A stretch of 64,000 bases of DNA, from assembly GCF_029537395.1 (NCBI RefSeq), contig NZ_CP120677.1, forward strand, positions 2,318,566 through 2,382,565. Reading direction: 5' to 3'. This stretch comes from Tissierella sp. Yu-01 (lineage in GTDB: Bacteria; Bacillota; Clostridia; Tissierellales; Tissierellaceae). This document shows, one piece after another, positions 1 to 8,017 of the stretch. The notes beneath the pieces were generated by a model. The model worked only from the letters and a program-made list of their open reading frames with translations. It ran no database searches and was not told where the DNA came from. The first letter of the stretch is position 1. Each line of letters starts with the position of its first letter. Both the position numbers and the translations under genes were made by a program.

Positions 1-94
1 CTTCGACCCTTGAACCTGATTTGGATAATGCCAACGTAGGGAGTTTCATACGATTTATCTAGGTGTACCTTTCAGGTACACCTTTTGTTTTTCC
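1..94 (+). promoter_or_regulatory. TPP riboswitch (3' part only) with expression platform
   Basis: Bases 14-43 carry the conserved 3' half of the THI element (ACCTGAT, GGATAATGCCA, CGTAGGGA). The 5' half lies before the window. A terminator hairpin follows at 61-83, then thiM. Thiamine pyrophosphate binding would be expected to favour termination and switch off thiM-thiE-thiD. The aptamer match is seen directly; the regulatory direction follows from the family. Confidence 0.93.
61..92 (+). terminator. Intrinsic terminator of the TPP riboswitch
   Basis: A perfect 10-bp stem (AGGTGTACCT / AGGTACACCT, loop TTC) is followed by a T-rich tract. It sits between the aptamer and the thiM Shine-Dalgarno site (101-110), as expected for a transcriptional OFF switch. 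Confidence 0.88.
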
Positions 95-115
95 ATCGCA
101 AAAGGAGGAAAATTT

Positions 116-940
116 ATGTTTAAAAAGGTATTAGAAAATGTAGAGCAAAATCCACAATTAATTCACTGTATTACTAATTATGTAACTGTAAATGATGTGG
201 CTAATGCTATTTTGGCAAGTGGTAATTCACCAATTATGGCAGATGACAAGAATGAAGTTGAAGATATAACATCAGTTTGTAATGCTCTATGTATAAATAT
301 AGGTACATTAAATGAAAGAACTATAGAATCAATGATTATAGCTGGGAAAAAAGCTAATTTGTTAGGACATCCAGTAATTCTGGATCCAGTTGGTGCAGGA
401 GCGTCTAAATTACGTACAGATACGACATTTAAACTATTGGATAACGTGAGGTTCTCAGTTATAAGGGGGAATATTTCAGAAATCAAAACAGTTTATGCAG
501 GAAGCGGAACTACAAGGGGGGTTGACGCAGATATAAGTGATGCTGTAACAGAAGCAAATTTAGATGAAGCAGTTAAATTTGCTAAGGATTTAAGCTTAAA
601 GTTGGGTGCTGTAATCGCAATTACAGGTGAAATTGATATAGTAGTTGGAACGAATAAAGTATATATAATTAGAAATGGGCATCCTTTAATGTCTAAGATA
701 ACTGGAACGGGATGTATGCTTTCAGGATTAATATCAGGATATGTTTCAGCAAACATGGATAATATCGTTGATGGAGTAGCTGCAGCAGTAAGCATAATGG
801 GATTATGTGGAGAATTGGGTTACCAGAGGATTATACAAAATAATGGTGGAACCTCCTCTTTAAGAACATATATAATAGACGAGATAAGCAAGATGAATTG
901 GGGAACATTGGAAAGGGGTATGAAGGTTGAATTACGATAG
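116..940 (+). CDS. thiM: Hydroxyethylthiazole kinase ThiM
   Basis: Phosphorylates 4-methyl-5-(2-hydroxyethyl)thiazole for thiamine salvage in the cytosol. The 274 residues match the family length. Visible motifs are the N-terminal HCITNYVT block, the substrate/Mg region HPVILDPVGAG near residues 87-97, and the ITGTGCMLSG loop with the catalytic-site Cys near residue 200. The ATG follows a strong AAAGGAGG site. It is the first gene after the TPP switch, and its 3' end overlaps thiE. No biosynthetic thiC or thiG is present in the window, so the operon as seen is a salvage set. Confidence 0.95.
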   Translation: MFKKVLENVEQNPQLIHCITNYVTVNDVANAILASGNSPIMADDKNEVEDITSVCNALCINIGTLNERTIESMIIAGKKANLLGHPVILDPVGAGASKLRTDTTFKLLDNVRFSVIRGNISEIKTVYAGSGTTRGVDADISDAVTEANLDEAVKFAKDLSLKLGAVIAITGEIDIVVGTNKVYIIRNGHPLMSKITGTGCMLSGLISGYVSANMDNIVDGVAAAVSIMGLCGELGYQRIIQNNGGTSSLRTYIIDEISKMNWGTLERGMKVELR

Positions 941-1568
941 TAAATCTTTACTTTTATATGCAGTAACAGATTCTTCTTGGGTTGGGGATAGGACATTGGT
1001 TGAACAGGTAGAAGAGGCTATTCAAGGCGGAGCAACTATGATACAGTTGCGTGAAAAGAACTTACCAATAAATCAGTTTATTCATTTTGGTAAAGAAATC
1101 AAGAACATAACGGATAAACATAATATTCCATTAATAATAAATGATGAAGTTGAAGTAGCAATAGCCATAAATTCTACAGGCATTCATGTAGGACAAAATG
1201 ATATGAATGCTGGTGACATCAGAGCTAAGGTGGGGGAAAGTATGATATTAGGGGTATCTGCTCAAACTGTAGAACAAGCACTGTTAGCAGAAAAACAAGG
1301 AGCAGATTATCTCGGTGTTGGTGCAGTTTTTTCAACTACTTCAAAGTCGGATGCAGATGATATTTCCTATGATACATTAAAGGAAATATGCAATGCTGTA
1401 AGTATCCCTGTAGTTGCTATTGGAGGAATAAACAAGAATAATATAAATAAGTTAATGGGAAGTGGAATTGTTGGTGTGGCTGTAATTTCAGCGATATTTG
1501 ACCAGAAGGATATTATAAAAGCTACTAAGGAGTTAAAAGTAAAAGTTGAAAATATTATTGGGAGGTAA
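927..1568 (+). CDS. thiE: Thiamine phosphate synthase ThiE
   Basis: Joins HMP-pyrophosphate and thiazole phosphate to give thiamine monophosphate. A TIM-barrel protein of 213 residues. Family signatures are QLREKN near residue 48, IINDEVEVA, GIHVGQND, the GVGAVFSTTSK diphosphate loop, and PVVAIGGI followed by a GSGIVGVAVIS stretch. The start is TTG at 927, which overlaps the end of thiM by 14 bases and implies translational coupling. No in-frame ATG exists before the first conserved strand. It receives the products of the neighbouring ThiM and ThiD. Confidence 0.93.
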   Translation: MNYDSKSLLLYAVTDSSWVGDRTLVEQVEEAIQGGATMIQLREKNLPINQFIHFGKEIKNITDKHNIPLIINDEVEVAIAINSTGIHVGQNDMNAGDIRAKVGESMILGVSAQTVEQALLAEKQGADYLGVGAVFSTTSKSDADDISYDTLKEICNAVSIPVVAIGGINKNNINKLMGSGIVGVAVISAIFDQKDIIKATKELKVKVENIIGR

Positions 1569-1570
1569 CT

Positions 1571-2362
1571 ATGAAAACTGTATTATCAATAGCAGGTTCG
1601 GATTGTAGTGGAGGAGCTGGAATTCAAGCTGATATAAAAACAATAACTTCACATAAGTTATATGCCATGAGTGCTATTACAGCATTGACTGCTCAAAATA
1701 CAACAGGTGTTTATGGGGTTATGGAATCAACACCAGAATTTTTAGTGAATCAATTAGATTGTATATTTACAGATATATATCCTGATGCAATTAAAATAGG
1801 TATGGTATCAAATGAAAAACTAATAAAAGTAATTGTAGAAAAGTTAAAGGAATACAAAGCGAAAAATATAGTTGTGGACCCAGTTATGATTTCTACAAGC
1901 GGAAGTAAACTACTTGAGGATGGTGCAAAGGAAATTCTAATCAATGAGTTATTACCATTAGCAACAATAATAACTCCAAATATTCCAGAGTCAGAGGTAC
2001 TATGCGGAATTGAAATAAAAGAACATAAAGATATGGAAAGAGCAGCAGAGATAATAGGAAGAAATATTAATGGCTCCATTTTAATTAAAGGCGGTCATAG
2101 TCTATACGATGCTAATGATCTACTATATTCAAATGGAAGTTATACATGGATTAAGGGTAAAAAAATAGATAATATAAATACTCATGGTACTGGATGTACA
2201 TTATCATCTGCAATAGCTAGTAATCTTGCTTTAGGATATTCTGTATTAGAGAGTGTAGAAAAGTCAAAAAAATATATTTCGGAAGCTCTTAAGGCAAACT
2301 TAAATCTAGGTAAAGGCTCTGGCCCTTTAAATCATTGTTTTTCAATAAAGGGATTTGAATAA
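1571..2362 (+). CDS. thiD: Hydroxymethylpyrimidine/phosphomethylpyrimidine kinase ThiD
   Basis: Carries out the two phosphorylations that turn HMP into HMP pyrophosphate, the second substrate of ThiE. A ribokinase-fold protein of 263 residues. It opens with SIAGSDCSGGAGIQAD, has VVDPVMISTSG in the middle and the anion-hole motif HGTGCTLSSAIA near residue 210. It starts 2 bases after the thiE stop behind GGGAGG, so it is the third gene of the TPP-controlled unit. No clear terminator follows directly, so some read-through into the next two small genes is possible. Confidence 0.95.
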   Translation: MKTVLSIAGSDCSGGAGIQADIKTITSHKLYAMSAITALTAQNTTGVYGVMESTPEFLVNQLDCIFTDIYPDAIKIGMVSNEKLIKVIVEKLKEYKAKNIVVDPVMISTSGSKLLEDGAKEILINELLPLATIITPNIPESEVLCGIEIKEHKDMERAAEIIGRNINGSILIKGGHSLYDANDLLYSNGSYTWIKGKKIDNINTHGTGCTLSSAIASNLALGYSVLESVEKSKKYISEALKANLNLGKGSGPLNHCFSIKGFE

Positions 2363-2433
2363 TTCCATCATTTTAGATTTTACTTCAATTATTAGGGTAT
2401 ATTATCACTATAAAAATAATTTGAGGTGATTAT

Positions 2434-2667
2434 GTGAAAGATTTAAAGTTTTACTATATGGAAGGCTGTCCATTTTGTAATAAAGTAAGAAAGTACATGA
2501 AAGATAATGATATAACAGTTGAAATGATGGATATACATGCAGATCATAAGAATCAGGAAGATTTAATAAAGTTGGGTGGAATAGATCAGGTTCCTATGCT
2601 GTTAATTGATGGAAAGCCATTATATGAGTCCGATGATATAATTCAGTGGTTTAAAGAGAATATGTAA
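2434..2667 (+). CDS. Glutaredoxin-like thiol redox protein
   Basis: A 77-residue thioredoxin-fold protein with the CPFC redox pair at residues 11-14 and the cis-proline block QVPMLLIDGKPLYES near residues 50-65. This is typical of glutaredoxin or GST-N domain proteins that reduce disulfides or mixed thiols. The start is GTG at 2434 behind GAGGTGAT. The gene is 71 bases after thiD and 15 bases before a chorismate mutase. Many such organisms lack glutathione, so the natural electron donor cannot be told from sequence. Confidence 0.82.
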   Translation: MKDLKFYYMEGCPFCNKVRKYMKDNDITVEMMDIHADHKNQEDLIKLGGIDQVPMLLIDGKPLYESDDIIQWFKENM

Positions 2668-2682
2668 TTAAGGCAGGTTACA

Positions 2683-2952
2683 ATGGAAAATTTAGAACAA
2701 TATAGGGAAGAAATAGATGAGATAGATAAAAGACTGGTTGAACTCTTTGAGAGAAGGATGGAAACGGTTCTTAAAGTTGGTGCATATAAAAGAGAAAATA
2801 ATTTGCCAATATTAGATGAAGACAGAGAGAATATTGTGATTGAAAAAAATATAACTCGATTAAAGAATAAAGCTTTTAAGGATGCATTAGAATCCTTCTT
2901 TATTCATTTGATGAATTTGAGCAAAAAAGAACAAGAGAAGATTATCAAATAA
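2683..2952 (+). CDS. Chorismate mutase, AroQ type
   Basis: Converts chorismate to prephenate for phenylalanine and tyrosine synthesis. The 89-residue all-helical monofunctional form begins with the classical pattern EEIDEIDKRLVELFERRM, continues with VGAYKRENNLPILDEDRE (conserved Lys and Arg/Glu of the active site) and ends with the helix FFIHLMNLSKKEQEK. No other aromatic pathway gene is nearby, so its placement after the thi genes is not informative. The stop codon lies inside the bidirectional terminator hairpin at 2935-2959. Confidence 0.88.
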   Translation: MENLEQYREEIDEIDKRLVELFERRMETVLKVGAYKRENNLPILDEDRENIVIEKNITRLKNKAFKDALESFFIHLMNLSKKEQEKIIK

Positions 2953-2959
2953 TCTTCTC
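2935..2959. terminator. Bidirectional terminator between chorismate mutase and MFS exporter
   Basis: A perfect 11-bp stem (GAGAAGATTAT / ATAATCTTCTC, loop CAA) with T-rich sequence on both outer sides. It overlaps the end of the chorismate mutase gene and lies between two convergent genes. Confidence 0.75.
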
Positions 2960-2961
2960 TA

Positions 2962-4173
2962 CTATTTTCCAGCATCAAGCATTACTTTATTTTTAATTAG
3001 GAAGAAACTCATAAAGAACATCAATATTCCAGTTATAATAAGCATTTTTTCAATAGCTATAATATCTGCTAAAGGACCAAAGAAAAGCATTCCTAAAGGC
3101 ATCACACTACTTGAAATCATATTTAAGACTCCAAAAACTCTACCTAAGTAATCTTGTTCTACCTTTTGCTGTAATAGAACTGTAGAAGGAGTATTAAAAA
3201 ATGGCATAGTTAAACCCATAATCCCCATAGATGCTAAGTATATCCAGAAAAATGGTTTGAGACCTAAAGCAATAGTACCTATAGCTGTAACTATTGTAGA
3301 TAGAGTCATTGTATATATCTTATTTTTGAAGCCACTCCAAGTAGCCATTATAAATCCACCTAGCATCATTCCCACAGACCAAGCTATTTCTGAAGCAGAA
3401 AGTCTCCATACTTCATCACCGTAGCTTCTTGCAATCTGTAAAGGTGTAAGAAATGCAAGAGGGCTTACTAATAAGAAAAACATAGTACAAAATAAGAAGA
3501 ACTGTTTTACATAAGCATGATTTCTGATGTATACAATTCCCTCTTTTAAATCACTTAGATAATCAATATTTTGAGATTCAGCTACTTTTCTATGATCTGG
3601 AACTTCCACGAAAAATAATAGCATAAATATAGCAATGGCCGCTGTTATTACATCTATGAAGAAAATAGTCTCTATAGCGACTAATTCTACTAATGCTGCA
3701 CTAACCATAGGTGAGATTAGAAATACCATAGACTGTATAGTGCCATTAACGGCATTTATTTTCGTAAGCATTTCCTTTGGCACCAATTGGGGCAGCAATG
3801 CATTTATAGCAGGTGAATGAATTCCAGAACCAAAGGCACGTATGGCTGACATTACAAATAATAACCAAATAGAACCATAACCAATTAAATAAAATATTGC
3901 CATTATAAGTGTAGCTATGGCAATAAATGCATCTGCAAAAATGATGATCTTCTTTCTATTGTATCTATCAGCCCAAACACCTGCAAAGGGTGATAGAAAG
4001 AAGGTAGGAAGAAACCCGCATATAATAAATATAGTCATCATTGTACCTGATTGAGTTTGTAAAGTTATATACCACATAATTGCATACTGAACTAAGCTTG
4101 AACCCAATAAGGATACGACTTGACCTGATAAGAATAAAATAATGTCCTTTTTCCAATCATTTCTTTGTGTCAT
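2962..4173 (-). CDS. MFS transporter, DHA3-like drug/solute exporter
   Basis: An integral membrane protein of 403 residues with about 12 predicted hydrophobic helices. The loop 2-3 motif GVWADRYNRKKIII (MFS motif A) lies near residues 65-78, and QGTPM-type helix repeats follow. The composition and the N-terminal FLSGQVVSLLGSSLVQYAIMW block resemble the MFS_3/macrolide-efflux group that moves drugs or siderophores outward using the proton gradient. The substrate is not predictable. It is transcribed alone on the minus strand and has a bidirectional terminator at its 3' end. Confidence 0.85.
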   Translation of the reverse strand: MTQRNDWKKDIILFLSGQVVSLLGSSLVQYAIMWYITLQTQSGTMMTIFIICGFLPTFFLSPFAGVWADRYNRKKIIIFADAFIAIATLIMAIFYLIGYGSIWLLFVMSAIRAFGSGIHSPAINALLPQLVPKEMLTKINAVNGTIQSMVFLISPMVSAALVELVAIETIFFIDVITAAIAIFMLLFFVEVPDHRKVAESQNIDYLSDLKEGIVYIRNHAYVKQFFLFCTMFFLLVSPLAFLTPLQIARSYGDEVWRLSASEIAWSVGMMLGGFIMATWSGFKNKIYTMTLSTIVTAIGTIALGLKPFFWIYLASMGIMGLTMPFFNTPSTVLLQQKVEQDYLGRVFGVLNMISSSVMPLGMLFFGPLADIIAIEKMLIITGILMFFMSFFLIKNKVMLDAGK

Positions 4174-4256
4174 AAATTACCTCTTTTCTCTTAAGTAAAT
4201 ATATAATACCCAATATAAAATATAATAATATAATGAGATTAAGATGTCATCAACTT

Positions 4257-4694
4257 TTAATCAGTTGAGTTTATCAATTTCCTTAAAGCTCTTTCGAAAT
4301 CCTCATCTGCTTTAGGATTTCTTTTTTTAAATTTTGAGTATATGCCTTGCTCACGTCTTAGCTTACTATTCATATGCCTTCTATTTAGCATACCATCAAT
4401 GTTTTCATTATTAATAATAAATCCATTCTGATTAATACATATTGCGCCTTTAGCTAAACACATGGCTGCAAGACCATGGTCTTGCGAAACTAGAATATCC
4501 CCTTTATCTATTCTATTTGCTATATAATAATCTGCACTGTCACTTGATATATCAACAGTTACTATTTCCGCATAACCATCTTCAATTTGTACTGCATAGT
4601 TTTTAACAACTATAATATGAATTTCAAATTCCTTAGCTACCTTAATACTTATATCTACTACTGGACACCCATCTGCATCTACAAAAATTTTCAT
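4257..4694 (-). CDS. DUF188 (YaiI/YqxD) family protein
   Basis: A 145-residue member of the UPF0178 group, which is thought to be PIN-like. The start IFVDADGCPVVDI is the family hallmark with paired Asp residues. The middle has DILVSQDHGLAAMCLAKGA and the C-terminal part has MNRRHMNSKLRRE. The acidic residues would fit metal-dependent nuclease chemistry, but the function is unproven. The gene is on the minus strand, about 83 bases before the MFS exporter gene that lies downstream of it, and could share a transcript with it. Confidence 0.9.
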   Translation of the reverse strand: MKIFVDADGCPVVDISIKVAKEFEIHIIVVKNYAVQIEDGYAEIVTVDISSDSADYYIANRIDKGDILVSQDHGLAAMCLAKGAICINQNGFIINNENIDGMLNRRHMNSKLRREQGIYSKFKKRNPKADEDFERALRKLINSTD

Positions 4695-4742
4695 TTAAGC
4701 ACCCCATTATTTACCTATATTATTCTCCCTTATAATTATACA

Positions 4743-4772
4743 ATAATAAACCCCCACTTAAAACAGTGGGGG
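4743..4772 (-). terminator. Intrinsic terminator after the FapA-like gene
   Basis: Read on the minus strand, the stem CCCCCACT / AGTGGGGG with a short A/T loop is followed by TTTATTATTG. It lies 7 bases past the stop of the DUF342 gene and separates it from the DUF188 gene. Confidence 0.8.
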
Positions 4773-4779
4773 AATTAAA

Positions 4780-6177
4780 TTATGCTGTTCCAACATTAAT
4801 ACCATTATCAGTATAATAAAATGATTTTCTTTGCATAGAGTCACGTACTTTCATCTGGAAGGGACCTATTTTAATACTTGTTCCAGGGAAAACTGTGTCT
4901 GTACAAATGATACGACCATAGCCTTTCGCCTTAACAGATTCGTCAATTTGTTGTAATTCCTGTTTTCCATTAATTAATAAGGAATTTACTTCTTTATAAC
5001 TATAAAGGGCATCCTCATACATTCTTTTCTTATCAGGTGTTAGACGGTTAGCAGTATCGTATTGTTGTAATAAAGAAATTAGAGACTTTAGACTGTTTAA
5101 TTTATTCTCTAACAATGGAATTTCTTTTAAGAGTTTTTGCTGTTTTTCAATATTATTTGAATCTGTCCCAATTTCTAAAAAAGTTCTTACTGCAGCACTA
5201 GAACCTATAAAACGTGTTTGAATGTTCTCACCTGCAATACATGTACCTCCAACAATTTTGGATTTACTCCCCATTGTTTGAAGTGTTTTTCCGCATTTAA
5301 TATTACTATTCATTATGTAAGCGGCTTTTATATCACCTTTAACAAATACGTTACTATTTTCAATAAATTTACTTGTAAAATCTCCTTCACAATGCAACTT
5401 ACTTCCAACTACGCCACGTCTTAAAATAATATTTCCACCTGCTTTTAGAGTTGCTGAACTAATAGTACCATCTACTTCAATATTTCCTTTAGCTTCAACT
5501 ACAAAGCCTGGTGAAACTGATCCTTTAATTATAATATTTCCTATAGCTTTTATATTACCAGTAGAGATATCAACGTTACCTTTGATAAATAGTGTTTCAT
5601 TAACATGAATCTTTCTGGCAATAAAGTCTACTTGTCCATCAATTGTTGATAAAATTGCAGTCTCGTCTTCATTTAATTTGGTGTTTTTACCCAACAAGTT
5701 AGGAATAGGTTTTCCTGGGACTGACGGAATTTTTTCTCCAGTAATACTTATTCCATCTATCCCTTCTGTAGCTGGAGTTATAGTACATAATACCTGATTT
5801 TTTTTTATATTTTCAACAATCTCTAGATTATGGAAGTCTACAGTTCCATCTTCTTTTTCCTTAGGCCTGAAATCTTTCTCGGTTTTAAATAGAATTTCAT
5901 AAGTTGCATCTTTACCACTTGTAGGTTCAGTTCCACGTGCAATTATAATGTCTTTGTTATATACAGGTTTATCACAGATATCACGTAGTAATGTATCATT
6001 AATTCCATATGTAATACCCATGTTATTAAGAGATGTCCTAATGTCCTGTATATTTGGACCTTTTCCGTCATTCTTTGGAGGCTCAATATTTAATACAGCT
6101 TCTAATTTATTATTTGATATGGATATTTTTATAATAGCATCAACCGGTTGAGGTGCTTTTAGATTAGATTTATTCAT
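4780..6177 (-). CDS. FapA/DUF342 domain protein
   Basis: A 465-residue member of the DUF342 family, annotated as flagellar assembly protein A in some species. The N-terminal third has a KISISNNKLEA-type alpha/beta region. Residues about 190-330 form a right-handed beta-helix with repeated short rungs of the type IKGNVDISTGNIKAIGNIIIKG, and a coiled coil (LKEIPLLENKLNSLKSL) follows at about 350-430. A longer reading frame begins at 6225, but the ATG at 6177 has GGGGAGTG at the correct distance, so I start there. No flagellar genes are nearby, so a motility role is not supported here. The polymer-like fold suggests a surface or polar-growth scaffold. Confidence 0.85.
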   Translation of the reverse strand: MNKSNLKAPQPVDAIIKISISNNKLEAVLNIEPPKNDGKGPNIQDIRTSLNNMGITYGINDTLLRDICDKPVYNKDIIIARGTEPTSGKDATYEILFKTEKDFRPKEKEDGTVDFHNLEIVENIKKNQVLCTITPATEGIDGISITGEKIPSVPGKPIPNLLGKNTKLNEDETAILSTIDGQVDFIARKIHVNETLFIKGNVDISTGNIKAIGNIIIKGSVSPGFVVEAKGNIEVDGTISSATLKAGGNIILRRGVVGSKLHCEGDFTSKFIENSNVFVKGDIKAAYIMNSNIKCGKTLQTMGSKSKIVGGTCIAGENIQTRFIGSSAAVRTFLEIGTDSNNIEKQQKLLKEIPLLENKLNSLKSLISLLQQYDTANRLTPDKKRMYEDALYSYKEVNSLLINGKQELQQIDESVKAKGYGRIICTDTVFPGTSIKIGPFQMKVRDSMQRKSFYYTDNGINVGTA

Positions 6178-6360
6178 AGTAAACACTCCCCGTAAATTAG
6201 TATGATTACTTATATTATAGTACACTTATCCAAATAAAGGAAGCAATATCATCACGATATTGTAATAACGAGTGATGTTTTATTCTTATTCTACTTATCG
6301 GCTATATTTTCAAAAAGATAAGTAATCTGGACAAATATTCAGAAAAGTATTAATTTTTAC

Positions 6361-6389
6361 TTGACTTTAATAAAGTCACGTTGTAGAAT
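6361..6389 (+). promoter_or_regulatory. Sigma-A-type promoter of the threonine operon
   Basis: TTGACT at 6361-6366, a 17-base spacer, and TAGAAT at 6384-6389. Transcription would begin about 6396, at the 5' edge of the T-box leader. Confidence 0.8.
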
Positions 6390-6395
6390 ATTGAA

Positions 6396-6612
6396 AAGCT
6401 TTGAATAGGAAGAGTAAATTCATCATGGTCGCAAGAGAGAGAGGTTCACCGGCTGAGAGACCTCTTAGATACAATGGATTGAAAACCACCTATGAGCTCT
6501 GTCCTGAATTTAGTAGGGATTTGCGTTGGACATGCGTTAATGTCATTTTGCTTATATATATTTAGGTGGAAACGAGTCTACACACTCGTCCTTTTTTGGA
6601 CGAGTGTTTTTT
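6396..6612 (+). promoter_or_regulatory. T-box leader, threonine specifier ACC
   Basis: Stem I features are visible: AGAGAG motif at 6435-6440, apical region GGCTGAGAGACCTCT, and the specifier loop ACCACCTATGAGC near 6496. This places an ACC Thr codon just before TATGAGC in either register. CTGAATTTAGTAGGG follows the stem. The T-box proper is AGGTGGAAACGAG at 6564-6576, shorter than the common AGGGTGGNACCGCG. The terminator is at 6582-6612. Uncharged tRNA-Thr would pair with the specifier and T-box and allow read-through into the five threonine genes. Confidence 0.9.
6582..6612 (+). terminator. T-box terminator hairpin
   Basis: A 10-bp stem ACACTCGTCC / GGACGAGTGT with a six-T loop, followed by T residues. 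The 5' strand overlaps sequence able to pair with the CGAG of the T-box, giving the alternative antiterminator. Confidence 0.88.
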
Positions 6613-6681
6613 ATGACCTAACCCGATTTGTTGGGTGATTTTCCCGACTCGTATATACCTTTTTGTAAAGGAGGAAGAAAA

Positions 6682-8016
6682 TTGAGTGAAATAATCGTTG
6701 CAAAATTTGGAGGCAGCTCTCTAGCAGAAGCCAGTCAATTTAAGAAGGTAAAGGATATAGTCAAATCAGATAATAGAAGAAAGTTTATCATTCCATCAGC
6801 GCCTGGTAAAAGAAATAGCAAGGACCATAAAGTAACAGATCTTTTATATATGTGTTATCAGCTTGCATCTCATGGACTTAATTTTGATGAGGTATTTAAA
6901 ATAATACATAATAGATTTTTAGAAATAACTAAGGATTTAAATCTTACTCTAGATATAGAAGCCGAATTAAAGGAGATAAAGAATAGGATAAAAGACGGAG
7001 CTTCTAGGGATTATACAGCCAGCAGAGGTGAATATTTAAGTGGTCTAATTCTAGCCAATTATCTAGATTATGAATTCATGGATGCAAAGGATTTGATAAT
7101 CTTTGATCATAGGAATATATTTGATACGGAATCTACTGAAGTCAAAGTAAGAGACATACTTAAGGATTTACCACATGGGATTATTCCAGGATTTTATGGT
7201 GCAAATGAAGTTGGAGAAATCATTACATTTTCAAGAGGTGGTTCTGATATAACCGGCTCAATTATAGCAAACGGAGTTAAAGCGACTTTATATGAAAATT
7301 GGACAGATGTATCAGGCTTTTTAGTTGCTGATCCACATATTGTAAAGGATCCTAAGCCAATGGATATGGTTACATATAAGGAGCTTAGAGAGCTTTCATA
7401 TATGGGAGCTCCAGTACTTCATGAGGAGGCAATTTTCCCTGTTAGAAAATATGGAATTCCAATTAATATAAAAAATACTAACTCTCCAGAGGACAAAGGT
7501 ACCATGATTGTAGATGATTTAACTCCTGTAAAGTCCAAGGGTATAACCGGTATATCAGGTAAGAAAGATTTTACAGTAATAAACGTTGAGAAAACTTTGA
7601 TGACTCTTGAAAAGGACTTTTTTAGGAAGTTGATATCAGTATTCGAAACAAATGATATTTCAATTGAGCATATGCCATCTAGCATAGATTCAGTATCCGT
7701 TGTAGTTCCGACCTCAGAGGTCAGTATGAAGCTGAAGAAGGTAATAGAGGAAATAAGGATATTCTGTAATCCGGACAATATAGAAGCACTTCCTAATATG
7801 GCTCTTATAGCTGTTGTAGGGAGAGGGATGATTAGAACCAAAGGCATTTCAGCAAAGATATTTACAGCATTGGCAAAGGCGGATATAAATACAAGGATGA
7901 TAATACAGGGTTCCAGTGAATTAAATATTATAGCTGGAGTGGAGAATTATGACTTTGAAAAGGCAATAGAAGCTATATATGAGGAGTTTGAAGAAAAATC
8001 AAAAGGAGGGTTATAA
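6682..8016 (+). CDS. lysC: Aspartate kinase (monofunctional)
   Basis: Phosphorylates aspartate, the first step to threonine, methionine and lysine. The 444 residues show the AAK kinase signature VAKFGGSSLA at residues 5-14, the substrate region FYGANEVGEIITFSRGGSDITGS, and two C-terminal ACT domains (about residues 310-444, including VVGRGMIRTKGISAK) for allosteric control. A frame reaches back to 6628, but that TTG has no ribosome site. The TTG at 6682 follows AAAGGAGGA with ideal spacing. It is the first gene of the T-box operon, and feedback by Thr or Lys cannot be separated by eye. Confidence 0.93.
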   Translation: MSEIIVAKFGGSSLAEASQFKKVKDIVKSDNRRKFIIPSAPGKRNSKDHKVTDLLYMCYQLASHGLNFDEVFKIIHNRFLEITKDLNLTLDIEAELKEIKNRIKDGASRDYTASRGEYLSGLILANYLDYEFMDAKDLIIFDHRNIFDTESTEVKVRDILKDLPHGIIPGFYGANEVGEIITFSRGGSDITGSIIANGVKATLYENWTDVSGFLVADPHIVKDPKPMDMVTYKELRELSYMGAPVLHEEAIFPVRKYGIPINIKNTNSPEDKGTMIVDDLTPVKSKGITGISGKKDFTVINVEKTLMTLEKDFFRKLISVFETNDISIEHMPSSIDSVSVVVPTSEVSMKLKKVIEEIRIFCNPDNIEALPNMALIAVVGRGMIRTKGISAKIFTALAKADINTRMIIQGSSELNIIAGVENYDFEKAIEAIYEEFEEKSKGGL

Positions 8017-8017
8017 T

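Noticed and set aside
4780-6177. Flagellar gene cluster based on the FapA-like protein
   Set aside because: No flagellar or chemotaxis gene is nearby, and DUF342 proteins also occur in non-motile species.
6396-6612. Lysine or SAM riboswitch before aspartokinase
   Set aside because: Stem I, specifier loop and T-box-like core identify a T-box; no lysine or SAM aptamer core is present.
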